NCBI GenBank assembly: GCA_002342785.1
Contig: DDQV01000146.1
Span: 1 to 13,134 of the forward strand
DNA from: Fusobacteriaceae bacterium UBA2433
GTDB taxonomy: Bacteria > Fusobacteriota > Fusobacteriia > Fusobacteriales > Fusobacteriaceae
Length of the DNA stretch: 13,134 bases
Direction: 5' to 3'
In this document: piece by piece, positions 1-6,530 of the stretch
Numbering within the stretch: the first letter of the stretch is position 1
How the letters are laid out: each line of letters begins with the position of its first letter
The notes under the pieces: generated by a model
The model's database searches: none
Seen by the model: the letters and a program-made list of their open reading frames with translations, nothing else
Told to the model about the DNA's origin: nothing
Program-made: the position numbers and the translations under genes

Positions 1-10
1 AGCCTTAAGG

Positions 11-35
11 GGTCACTCAGTGGCCTTATTTTAAG
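11..35 (+). terminator. Weak hairpin, possible terminator at left edge
   Basis: GGTCAC (11-16) pairs with GTGGCC (20-25) around a TCA loop, with one G-T pair, and the stem can grow by two more G-T pairs. A T-rich but interrupted tail, TTATTTTAAG, follows. It could end a plus-strand gene lying left of the window, or sit in the 3' region of the minus-strand transport operon. The short loop and broken T-run make this weak. Nothing else was recognised in bases 1-85. Confidence 0.3.
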
Positions 36-85
36 TAAATTTTACAGTATTTTTTTAGTTCTTATATATTTAAATGATTGATAAT

Positions 86-865
86 TTACTTTGACAAAAA
101 CTCCTTTGGAATATAGTTTATAGAGAGTTTATTTGTATAAGGATTCTTAGACAAATAAACATCTACACCAAATACATCTTTAAAATTTTTCTTAGATAAA
201 ACTTCAGTAGGAGTTCCAATAGCTGTTATATTTCCTTTTTCTAAAAGAATAAGTTTATCACAATATGTAGCAGCAATATTCATATCGTGAATTGCAGAAA
301 ACATTGTTATATCTAATGATCTCATAATATCCATTATCTCTAATTGATATCTAATATCTAAATGATTTGTAGGTTCATCTAAGATAAAAAAATCATTTTC
401 TCCTGCAATGGCTCTAGCAATCATAACTCTTTGTTGCTCACCACCAGAAAGACTGAGAAAACTTCTATTTTTAAAATGAGATAAACCAACTTTTTCAAGA
501 GCTTTTTCTCCTATCTCTAGATCTTTTTTTGATGTAGAAGAAAACATAGAAGAATGAGCATATCTTCCCATAAGAACAGTATCTATAATGGAAAAATCAA
601 AATCTCCTCCTGAATGTTGTGTAAGAGTTGATATTTTTTTTGCTAACTCCTTAGATGAAAATTTATCTGTAGATATATTATCAATAAATATTTTTCCAGT
701 AGTAGGAGTTAACACATTATATATATTTTTTAATAAGGTAGACTTACCACAACCATTAGGACCTATGATTCCAACAAATTCACCTTTTTTTATCTCGAAA
801 TTTATATTATTTAAAATCATTGTAGAATCTATCTCAAAACTTAAGTTTTCAATTTTTAATTTCAA
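86..865 (-). CDS. ABC transporter ATP-binding protein, iron-siderophore/cobalamin type (BtuD/FepC-like)
   Basis: This 259-residue cytoplasmic ATPase would power import of a corrinoid or iron chelate through the FecCD-type permease encoded just upstream. Visible motifs are Walker A GPNGCGKST (35-43), Q-loop Gln83, signature LSGGE (139-143), Walker B FFILDEP (159-165), D-loop NHLD (167-170) and switch His193. The length is typical of the family. The start codon is TTG (863-865), chosen because AAAGGAG lies about seven bases upstream and the protein then begins MKLKIENLSF, the usual start of strand 1. It is separated from the permease gene by 60 bases, so the two form one minus-strand operon. 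Cobalamin as substrate is inferred from the divergent riboswitch-controlled receptor; haem or siderophore remain possible from the family alone. No binding protein is seen downstream before the window edge. Confidence 0.92.
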   Translation of the reverse strand: MKLKIENLSFEIDSTMILNNINFEIKKGEFVGIIGPNGCGKSTLLKNIYNVLTPTTGKIFIDNISTDKFSSKELAKKISTLTQHSGGDFDFSIIDTVLMGRYAHSSMFSSTSKKDLEIGEKALEKVGLSHFKNRSFLSLSGGEQQRVMIARAIAGENDFFILDEPTNHLDIRYQLEIMDIMRSLDITMFSAIHDMNIAATYCDKLILLEKGNITAIGTPTEVLSKKNFKDVFGVDVYLSKNPYTNKLSINYIPKEFLSK

Positions 866-925
866 ATTTATTCTCCTTTTTTATTTTTAATATTTTGTTA
901 CCAATTTTACTAATTTTTATATTGT

Positions 926-1945
926 TTACTTATTAAAATTATAGATACTTTTTTTCATAATCCATAAAAAGAATGGTGCTCCTAAAAATGAAGTTACAAT
1001 TCCTACAGGAAGTTCATTAGGAGCCATTACTACTCTAGAAAAAGTATCTGCTAAGGTAAGAAAAAATCCACCTAAAAATATAGAAACTGGTATAAGAACT
1101 CTATGTTTAGAACTAGTTAATTTTCTAGAAATGTGGGGAATAATAAGACCGATAAATCCTATTACACCACTTATAGAAACTAAAACTCCTGTGAGTAGTG
1201 TAGATGTAAGGATAATTATAATCCTTAACTTATTGGTATTGACACCTAAAATTTTAGAACTCTCCTCTCCTAAAAGTAAGATATCTAACTCTCTATGAAA
1301 AAACATCGTTACTCCAAATACAAAAATAAGTAAAGTAATTAACAGATAGATCGAGGACCATTTAGCTCCACTTAAACTTCCTACAATCCAAAATAATGCT
1401 GTATATAGATCTCCATTTTGAGCAGAAAAAGTAATAAATGTAGTTATAGATGAAAACATTGAAGAGATTGCAATTCCTGTAAGAACTAACTTAGTTGAAC
1501 TATAATTTCCTCCCATATTAGCAATCTTAAAAACTAATATTGCAGCTATGACTGCTCCTAAAAATGCCATAAATGGAGTTCCTAGTCCACCAATATTAAT
1601 TCCTATTATTAGAGATAAAACTGCTCCTGTAGAGGCCCCACTTGAAACTCCTAAAATATATGGATCTGCAAGGGAATTTTTTGTAAGTGCCTGCATAAGA
1701 ACTCCAACTAATGATAAACCTCCTCCAACTAAGAAAGCTAAAATTATCCGTGGCAATCTAAGTTGAAGTAAAATTATTTCTAGATTTTTATTCCAAGTTA
1801 TCTCAAAATAATTATGGTTGACTATAAAATTAATAAGAATTTTAATTGTAACTAATGGATTTATTTTTATAACTCCAATTGATAAAGCAAAGATTGTAGA
1901 TATAATTCCTAATAATAGGAAGATGAAAAAAGTTTTTAATTTCAT
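926..1945 (-). CDS. FecCD-family ABC transporter permease (BtuC-like)
   Basis: This 339-residue inner-membrane permease is expected to dimerise and form the channel for corrinoid or chelated iron import. It is hydrophobic throughout, with about nine to ten membrane segments. Family landmarks are RLPR (63-66), the NSLADPYILGVSSGA block (90-104), GFIGLIIPH (263-271), which belongs to the ATPase-coupling region, and the C-terminal ELPVGIVTS plus GAPFFLWIM stretch (311-330). The ATG at 1943-1945 is preceded by AAAAGGAG on the minus strand. It is the first gene of a minus-strand pair with the ATPase, divergent from the BtuB-like receptor. Assignment to the family is secure. Corrinoid specificity is inferred only from the neighbouring riboswitch. 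Confidence 0.93.
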   Translation of the reverse strand: MKLKTFFIFLLLGIISTIFALSIGVIKINPLVTIKILINFIVNHNYFEITWNKNLEIILLQLRLPRIILAFLVGGGLSLVGVLMQALTKNSLADPYILGVSSGASTGAVLSLIIGINIGGLGTPFMAFLGAVIAAILVFKIANMGGNYSSTKLVLTGIAISSMFSSITTFITFSAQNGDLYTALFWIVGSLSGAKWSSIYLLITLLIFVFGVTMFFHRELDILLLGEESSKILGVNTNKLRIIIILTSTLLTGVLVSISGVIGFIGLIIPHISRKLTSSKHRVLIPVSIFLGGFFLTLADTFSRVVMAPNELPVGIVTSFLGAPFFLWIMKKSIYNFNK

Positions 1946-1984
1946 GAAAGGTACTCCTTTTTTATTTTTTGTAATATTGTATTA

Positions 1985-2013
1985 ATTTTAAGATAGATCT
2001 ATATAAATGTCTA
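1985..2013 (-). promoter_or_regulatory. Candidate promoter for the permease-ATPase operon
   Basis: Reading the minus strand, TAGACA (2008-2013) is followed after 17 bases by TAAAAT (1985-1990), about 40 bases before the permease start codon. The -10 matches the consensus in five of six positions and the -35 in four of six. Such matches arise by chance in AT-rich DNA, so this is a candidate. No riboswitch is seen on this side of the divergent region. A perfect 10-base palindrome, ATAGATCTAT (1993-2002), lies in the spacer. Confidence 0.45.
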
Positions 2014-2039
2014 GAGATTCTTTTAATGAAGTTTTATTT

Positions 2040-2077
2040 TATATAAGAAAAATCTAATATCTTGACATTCTTATATA
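2040..2077. repeat. Perfect 10-bp inverted repeat over the receptor promoter
   Basis: TATATAAGAA (2040-2049) and TTCTTATATA (2068-2077) are exact reverse complements separated by 18 bases. The right arm starts directly after the -35 hexamer (2062-2067). The position suits an operator for a DNA-binding dimer acting on the divergent transport genes, but the arms are AT-rich and the spacing matches no operator I can name. Apart from this, the promoters and the riboswitch, I see nothing in the 311-base gap 1946-2256. Confidence 0.35.
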
Positions 2078-2090
2078 GTTTTTGTAGAAT
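2062..2090 (+). promoter_or_regulatory. Sigma-70-type promoter of the BtuB-like receptor
   Basis: TTGACA (2062-2067), a 17-base spacer, then TAGAAT (2085-2090). The -35 is a full consensus match and the -10 matches in five of six positions. Transcription should start near 2097, just ahead of the riboswitch core. Confidence 0.8.
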
Positions 2091-2096
2091 GAATTG

Positions 2097-2240
2097 AAGA
2101 AATAAAAAAAGGGAAACTAGTGTGAATCTAGTACAGCCTTCACTACTGTAAGGTGGACGAAACTATTATTAACCACTAGAAATAAAATTTCTGGGAAGGG
2201 ATAGGAGTAGGATGAAACTAAGTCAGGATACCTAATCTGG
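2097..2240 (+). promoter_or_regulatory. Cobalamin (adenosylcobalamin-type) riboswitch
   Basis: Conserved blocks occur in the expected order: GGGAAAC and GTGTGAATCTAG (about 2110-2127), CAGCC with CACTACTGTAA (2137-2151), then ACCACTAG and CTGGGAAGGG near 2172-2201, and the B12 box AGTCAGGATACCTA (2221-2234). Together these mark a class-I cobalamin riboswitch. The B12 box ends about ten bases before the AGGGGAG ribosome binding site (2244-2250), and no terminator hairpin with a T-run lies between. Control is therefore probably at translation initiation, with cobalamin binding shutting the receptor off. Its presence is the main evidence that the downstream receptor imports corrinoids. Confidence 0.9.
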
Positions 2241-2256
2241 AAAAGGGGAGAAAAAG

Positions 2257-4167
2257 ATGAGAAAAAGAGTTGGGGTTTTAGCCCTTATTTTAACCTGTAC
2301 AATTTATGCCAATGAGATCAACCAAGATCAAGTTGAAGAAGATCCATTTTTTGAAGAAAGTAACATAGTTCGACTTGAAGAAACAACTATCTCTGGAGAT
2401 GGATTTGAAAATACCATAAGAGATACTCCTAAAAATATTACAATAGTTACTGCTGAAGATATCAAAAAAAATGGAGCTAAGAATGTTGTAGAAGCTGTAA
2501 AATCTGTTCCAGGTGTAAAGGTAAGTGATGGGATGAGTAACACAGGAGTAATTGATATTAGAGGACAAGGAGCAAATTTTAATAGAAATACTGCTATTAT
2601 AGTTGATGGTGTAAAGATGAATCCTATCGATATGTCTAGTTTTAATCTATATAGTATTCCTATTGAAACAGTAGAAAAAATAGAAGTTATTCCTAGTGGA
2701 GCTTCTATAGTATATGGAGATAATACTGTAGGTGGAGCAATTAATATTATTACCAAAAATGGTAAGGGTAAAGATAGTTTAACACTACAAGTAGAAGCAG
2801 GATCATATGAAAATTATAATGGAAATCTTGGATTTAATACTACTATAGATAAGTTTAAAATTTTTGGAAGTATAACAGGAAAAACAACAGATGGTTATAG
2901 AGAAAATGGATATTTAAGAACACAAGATATAATGACAGGAACACAATATCAAATAAATAGTTCAAATGCTTTAACTTTAAAATATGATTATCATAAAGAT
3001 CATATGGGATTTCCTGGATCTTTGACAAAGGCCCAAATAGATCATGATAGAACACAAGCTAGCTCTCCTGATGACTGGGGAAAAAATGAATCTAATAGAT
3101 TTAATTTAGGATATAACTATAATAAAAATAATCTAGAATTAATAAATAATATAACTTATTATGATAAAAATTCCAAATCATTTATGTGGGGCGGACATAA
3201 TAATATCGACACTAAAAATTTTTCTAATGATTTTAAGATAAAATACAATACAGATAGAAATAAATTTATAACAGGATTTGATCTTCTAGATGGAAAAATT
3301 GAAAATCAAAATATTTGGGTTAAAAAACGAAGTATTGGTGGATTTATTTCAGATACTTATAGTCTTACAGATAGATTAGATTTTACAGGTGGAATTAGAC
3401 AGCAACAAACAAAGTTTAAATATTCAAACACCTCTGAAAGAAAAACATATGATACCACTGTATATGATCTAGCATTAAACTATAAATATTCAGATACAGG
3501 TTCGACTTTTATTAGTTATGGAACCGATTTTAGAACTCCTACAACAGACGAACTTATAACATGGGGAGTTTATAATCCAAATTTAGATCCTCAAACTGGA
3601 AAAAATATTGAGATAGGAATAAAAGATTATATTGCAGAAACTTTTATCAGTGCATCGGTATTTCATAAGATAGTAGAAGATGAAATATATTATGATTCTA
3701 ACACAAAGATGAATACCAACTATGATGAAGATAATAAAAAAATAGGTTTTGAGATATTAGCAGAAAGAAAAATTATGAAAAAATTAACTTTAACAGGTTC
3801 TTATTCATATTTACAATCAGAGATCGATGGAGGAACACAGAAAGGAAATAAAACTCCAGGAGTATCTGAAAATAAATTTTCTTTAGGAACTAAATATGAT
3901 CTTACAGAAAAATTAAAATCTAATCTATTATTAAACTATGTGGGGTCATCTTATGCCTTTGATGACCAAAGTAATAGTTCTGATAAAGTTGATTCTTATA
4001 CAACTTTAGACCTTAATTTATCATACAAGATCGACGATTCCTTTGATATCTATGGGGGGATAAAGAATTTAACAGATGAAGAATATTATGAATACGCAAG
4101 TTCATATGGTTTTTATTATACTGCACCTGAAAGACAATATTATATAGGTTTTAGATATACAATGTAA
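2257..4167 (+). CDS. btuB: TonB-dependent outer-membrane cobalamin receptor (BtuB-like)
   Basis: This 636-residue protein should form a TonB-gated outer-membrane barrel that brings corrinoids into the periplasm. A signal peptide with basic MRKR and a hydrophobic core ends near Ala18 (YA|NE). A TonB-box-like EETTISG lies at 41-47, and the plug domain spans about 52-167, with the typical VPGVKVS, DIRGQG, IIVDGVK and GGAINIIT stretches. The remainder (about 175-636) has the alternating aromatic beta-strands of a 22-strand barrel and ends in a strand GFRYTM, which carries Met where the terminal residue is usually aromatic. The ATG follows AGGGGAG by six bases. It is a single-gene unit: promoter and cobalamin riboswitch upstream, strong terminator downstream. 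The receptor family is certain; the corrinoid substrate rests on the riboswitch. Confidence 0.93.
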   Translation: MRKRVGVLALILTCTIYANEINQDQVEEDPFFEESNIVRLEETTISGDGFENTIRDTPKNITIVTAEDIKKNGAKNVVEAVKSVPGVKVSDGMSNTGVIDIRGQGANFNRNTAIIVDGVKMNPIDMSSFNLYSIPIETVEKIEVIPSGASIVYGDNTVGGAINIITKNGKGKDSLTLQVEAGSYENYNGNLGFNTTIDKFKIFGSITGKTTDGYRENGYLRTQDIMTGTQYQINSSNALTLKYDYHKDHMGFPGSLTKAQIDHDRTQASSPDDWGKNESNRFNLGYNYNKNNLELINNITYYDKNSKSFMWGGHNNIDTKNFSNDFKIKYNTDRNKFITGFDLLDGKIENQNIWVKKRSIGGFISDTYSLTDRLDFTGGIRQQQTKFKYSNTSERKTYDTTVYDLALNYKYSDTGSTFISYGTDFRTPTTDELITWGVYNPNLDPQTGKNIEIGIKDYIAETFISASVFHKIVEDEIYYDSNTKMNTNYDEDNKKIGFEILAERKIMKKLTLTGSYSYLQSEIDGGTQKGNKTPGVSENKFSLGTKYDLTEKLKSNLLLNYVGSSYAFDDQSNSSDKVDSYTTLDLNLSYKIDDSFDIYGGIKNLTDEEYYEYASSYGFYYTAPERQYYIGFRYTM

Positions 4168-4170
4168 GCT

Positions 4171-4210
4171 AAAAGCTCTCAAAAATAAGGTTATTTTTGA
4201 GGGTTTTTAT
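4171..4210 (+). terminator. Rho-independent terminator after the receptor gene
   Basis: CTCAAAAATAA (4178-4188) and TTATTTTTGAG (4191-4201) are perfect complements, and the stem extends outward through C-G, G-T and A-T pairs. A T-rich tract begins at 4204. It lies four bases after the receptor stop codon and separates that unit from the trp promoter. Confidence 0.88.
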
Positions 4211-4230
4211 TTTTTTATTTTAAAAAAAAT

Positions 4231-4259
4231 TTGACAAATGAAAAATTAAATTATATAGT
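4231..4259 (+). promoter_or_regulatory. Promoter of the trp operon
   Basis: TTGACA (4231-4236), a 17-base spacer, then TATAGT (4254-4259): a full consensus -35 and a five-of-six -10. Start of transcription is expected near 4266. No TrpR-type operator palindrome is recognisable around it, in keeping with control by attenuation in the leader. Confidence 0.85.
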
Positions 4260-4290
4260 AATTGTAATAAAATTAAAAGAGGAGATAAAG

Positions 4291-4386
4291 ATGATTAGAT
4301 TTACTTGGTGGTGGAAAAGCGATAACTCAACAAATAAAATAGCTTTGACATGTGGACCGAGTTCTGATAATAGATCGTTCTATTAA
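4291..4386 (+). CDS. trpL: trp leader peptide with three consecutive Trp codons
   Basis: A 31-codon ORF opens with MIRFTWWWK and stops at TAA (4384-4386). GAGGAG (4279-4284) lies six bases before the ATG, and the promoter is about 30 bases upstream. The three TGG codons (4306-4314) are codons 6-8. Tryptophan is normally the rarest residue, so a WWW run in a short ORF directly ahead of a terminator and trpE is the hallmark of ribosome-mediated attenuation: scarce charged tRNA-Trp stalls the ribosome there and alters RNA folding. The remainder of the peptide (with a CGPSSDN stretch) resembles nothing I know. Part of its coding sequence doubles as attenuator segment 2. It is longer than the 14-residue E. 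coli TrpL. Confidence 0.88.
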   Translation: MIRFTWWWKSDNSTNKIALTCGPSSDNRSFY

Positions 4387-4420
4387 TTTTTATATATAAA
4401 ACTAAATTTTTAAAATTAAT

Positions 4421-4448
4421 GGCCTGTTCACTATGAGCAGGTTTTTTT
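4421..4448 (+). terminator. First trp attenuator terminator
   Basis: CCTGTTC (4423-4429) pairs with GAGCAGG (4435-4441), with one G-T pair, around the loop ACTAT. Seven T residues follow (4442-4448). The stem can add two G-T pairs at its base. It is the segment 3:4 hairpin of the leader. Confidence 0.85.
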
Positions 4449-4468
4449 GTTATATTTTTTCTGAGGAA

Positions 4469-4498
4469 AAGCCTATTCAAAAGAATGGGCTTTTTTTT
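4469..4498 (+). terminator. Second trp attenuator terminator
   Basis: AAGCCTATTC (4469-4478) pairs with GAATGGGCTT (4483-4492) around an AAAA loop, with a single G-T pair. An eight-T run occupies 4491-4498. It is at least as strong on paper as the first terminator and lies between it and the trpE ribosome binding site. Its arms resemble those of the first (GCCTATTC against GCCTGTTC), suggesting duplication. Confidence 0.85.
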
Positions 4499-4539
4499 AT
4501 ACAAATTTATATGGTCGTTAGGTAAAAAGGAGGAATAAA

Positions 4540-5937
4540 TTGGAAGATATTAAAAATATGAAAGTTTATACAAAGATAGTAGTAGGAGATACAGAGACAC
4601 CAGTTACAATTTTTAAAAAATATGTTGGAGATAAAGTAGGTTTACTCTTAGAGAGTAGAGATAACAATAAGGGAAAATATTCATTTATAGCTAAAGATCC
4701 ATTTAGAAGATTAAAAAGTTTTAAAGATGAATATGAATTAGATGGTAAAAGAATAAAAAAATCTGGTAAAAAATTCATGGAAATTGTAGAAAAATATATG
4801 AAAGAATATTCCTTAAAAGATCAAGATGATATATATATTGGAGGAGCTTATGGAACAATAGGATATGATATGGTCAGGGAACACGAAACATTGTTAGATG
4901 AAAACATAGATAATATAGGAACACCAGATTCAGACTTGATGTTTTTTAAAGAAGGTATTATATTTGACCATTTTCATCAACATCTTATCCTTACTTCAAT
5001 AGAAACTCCAGATAAAGAGGGACAGTTAAAAGCAGATATTAAATTCAAAGAGATGGAAAAAATCTTAGAAGAAAATATAGAGATGAGATTAGAATCTAGA
5101 AAAGAAAAAGAGATCGAACTAGAATTAAAAGGTAATATCACAAAGGAAGAATTTATGAAAAATGTAGTCAAGGCACAAAAATATATCTATGAAGGAGATA
5201 TATTTCAAGTTGTATTATCCCAAAGATGGGAGATAGAAACAAAGGAAAAATCATTTGATCTCTATAGAAAATTAAGAGTTACAAACCCATCTCCATATTT
5301 ATTTTATATAAACTTTGGAGATTATCAAATAGCTGGAAGTTCCCCAGAGATGTTAGTAGAAGTAAAAAATAATAAAATATATACTTGCCCTATAGCTGGA
5401 ACAAGAAAAAGAGGTTTGACCTTAGCAGAAGATAAAATTTTGGCAGAAGATCTAATAAACGATGAAAAAGAAGTTGCTGAACATGTGATGTTAGTAGATT
5501 TAGCTCGTAATGATGTAGGAAAAGTTTCTAAGATTGATAGTGTTGAAGTAACAAAATTTATGAAAGTTCAAAATTATTCCCATGTTATGCATCTAGTATC
5601 TTTAGTTGAAGGAGAAAAAAAAGACAACGAAACTAATTTTTCTATCCTTTCTTCTATCTTACCAGCAGGAACACTATCAGGAGCTCCCAAGGTAAGAGCC
5701 ATGGAGATAATAGAAGAACTAGAAAAAGATAGAAGGGGAATATATGGTGGAGCAGTAGGATATTTTTCCTATAATGGAAATATGGATACTTGTATAGCAA
5801 TTAGAACTATGGTTTTAAAAGATCAAAAAGTATATCTACAAGCAGGAGCAGGTATAACAGGAGATTCTATTCCAGAAAATGAATATGAGGAATGTAAAAA
5901 TAAGATACAAGCTATGGTTACAGCACTTAACAAATAA
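4540..5937 (+). CDS. trpE: Anthranilate synthase component I
   Basis: With TrpG this enzyme turns chorismate and glutamine-derived ammonia into anthranilate, the first step of tryptophan synthesis. It is 465 residues long, normal for the family. The LLES motif (36-39), part of the tryptophan feedback site, is present. In the chorismate-binding domain CPIAGTRKRG, LVDLARNDVGKV, LPAGTLSGAPKVRAMEI and GGAVGYFSYNGNMDT are all intact, so it should be active and feedback-inhibited. The start is TTG at 4540, placed six bases after AAAGGAGG (4526-4533); the next in-frame ATG (4558) is too far from that site. The low-efficiency start adds to control by the leader. It leads the operon, with trpG 20 bases downstream. 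LLES and the trp leader argue against a para-aminobenzoate synthase. Confidence 0.96.
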   Translation: MEDIKNMKVYTKIVVGDTETPVTIFKKYVGDKVGLLLESRDNNKGKYSFIAKDPFRRLKSFKDEYELDGKRIKKSGKKFMEIVEKYMKEYSLKDQDDIYIGGAYGTIGYDMVREHETLLDENIDNIGTPDSDLMFFKEGIIFDHFHQHLILTSIETPDKEGQLKADIKFKEMEKILEENIEMRLESRKEKEIELELKGNITKEEFMKNVVKAQKYIYEGDIFQVVLSQRWEIETKEKSFDLYRKLRVTNPSPYLFYINFGDYQIAGSSPEMLVEVKNNKIYTCPIAGTRKRGLTLAEDKILAEDLINDEKEVAEHVMLVDLARNDVGKVSKIDSVEVTKFMKVQNYSHVMHLVSLVEGEKKDNETNFSILSSILPAGTLSGAPKVRAMEIIEELEKDRRGIYGGAVGYFSYNGNMDTCIAIRTMVLKDQKVYLQAGAGITGDSIPENEYEECKNKIQAMVTALNK

Positions 5938-5957
5938 GATAATAGTAGGAGGAACTA

Positions 5958-6530
5958 ATGATAATTTTAATAGATAATTACGATTCATTTACATATAACC
6001 TATATCAGTATTTAGGAAGATTTGATAAAGATATAAAAGTTTTTAGAAATGATGAGATAAGTGTAGAGGAGATAGATAAATTAAATCCAAATAAGATAGT
6101 AATCTCCCCAGGACCAAAAACTCCTAAAGAAGCAGGAATATGTATAGAACTTATACAAAAATTATATAAAAAATATCAAATCTTAGGAATATGTTTAGGT
6201 CATCAAGCTATGGGAGAAGCATTTGGTGGAACAGTATCTTATGCCAAAGAGATATTTCACGGGAAACCTTCAAATATTATTCACTCTGAAGATGGAATAT
6301 TTACAGGAATAACTCAACACACACAAGTAGCAAGATATCACTCTTTAGCTATCTTAGAGGAAACATTGAGTGAAGAATTAGAGATAACATCTAGAACTGA
6401 AGATGGAGAGATAATGTCTATCAAACATAAAAAATATAATATGATAGGTTTACAATTTCACCCTGAATCTATCTACACTCCTGAAGGGATGAAGATGATA
6501 GAAAATTTTGTTGTAGGAGGGACTATATGA
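5958..6530 (+). CDS. trpG: Anthranilate synthase component II, glutamine amidotransferase
   Basis: The 190-residue class-I glutamine amidotransferase releases ammonia from glutamine for TrpE. The nucleophile Cys79 lies in GICLGHQAMGEAFGG, and His168 and Glu170 lie in LQFHPES, so the catalytic triad is complete. The N-terminal IDNYDSFTYNL and SPGPKTP (50-56) stretches are typical. It is a separate, unfused subunit. AGGAGG sits before the ATG, and the stop overlaps the trpD start as ATGA (6527-6530), implying translational coupling. Enzymes of this type can also serve para-aminobenzoate synthase; the operon context indicates tryptophan. Confidence 0.96.
   Translation: MIILIDNYDSFTYNLYQYLGRFDKDIKVFRNDEISVEEIDKLNPNKIVISPGPKTPKEAGICIELIQKLYKKYQILGICLGHQAMGEAFGGTVSYAKEIFHGKPSNIIHSEDGIFTGITQHTQVARYHSLAILEETLSEELEITSRTEDGEIMSIKHKKYNMIGLQFHPESIYTPEGMKMIENFVVGGTI

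Larger units (their letters stand above)
4303..4498 (+). promoter_or_regulatory. trp attenuator with alternative pairings
   Basis: Pairings were found by hand without energy calculation. Segment 1 ACTTGGT (4303-4309, covering the first Trp codon) pairs with ACCGAGT (4356-4362), helped by AAAGC (4316-4320) with GCTTT (4342-4346). The overlapping segment 2 GTGGAC (4352-4357) can pair instead with GTTCAC (4426-4431), which lies in the 5' arm and loop of the first terminator. The freed 3' arm of that terminator, GAGCAGGT (4435-4442), can pair seven of eight with GCCTATTC (4471-4478), the 5' arm of the second terminator. A ribosome stalled on the Trp codons would therefore favour readthrough of both terminators, while free translation would favour termination. 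The presence of an attenuator is well supported; these exact pairings are inference. Confidence 0.65.

Noticed and set aside
33..91. Inverted repeat AAGTAAATT / AATTTACTT spanning the end of the ATPase gene
   Set aside because: A 41-base loop and nine weak pairs overlapping the stop codon; likely chance in AT-rich sequence and no T-run at a suitable place.
4341..4365. GTGGACCGAG resembles the T-box motif GTGGNACCGCG, with TGG codons upstream as a possible specifier
   Set aside because: One base is missing from the TGGN-ACC core and the tail reads GAG instead of GCG. No large stem I is evident, and the leader holds a well-placed ORF with three Trp codons and competing segments, which explains the same bases better.
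4380..4422. CTATTAATTTT (4380-4390) complementary to AAAATTAATGG (4412-4422) as an antiterminator
   Set aside because: The helix abuts the first terminator stem and does not overlap it, so it does not compete; nearly all A-T pairs in an AT-rich leader. Alternative 4352-4357 with 4426-4431 fits better.
4301..4504. Minus-strand reading frame across the trp leader
   Set aside because: It covers the leader ORF and both terminators in reverse, has no ribosome binding site, and reads like low-complexity antisense.
4558..4560. ATG as start of trpE
   Set aside because: It is 24 bases from AAAGGAGG; the TTG at 4540 is at the correct distance.
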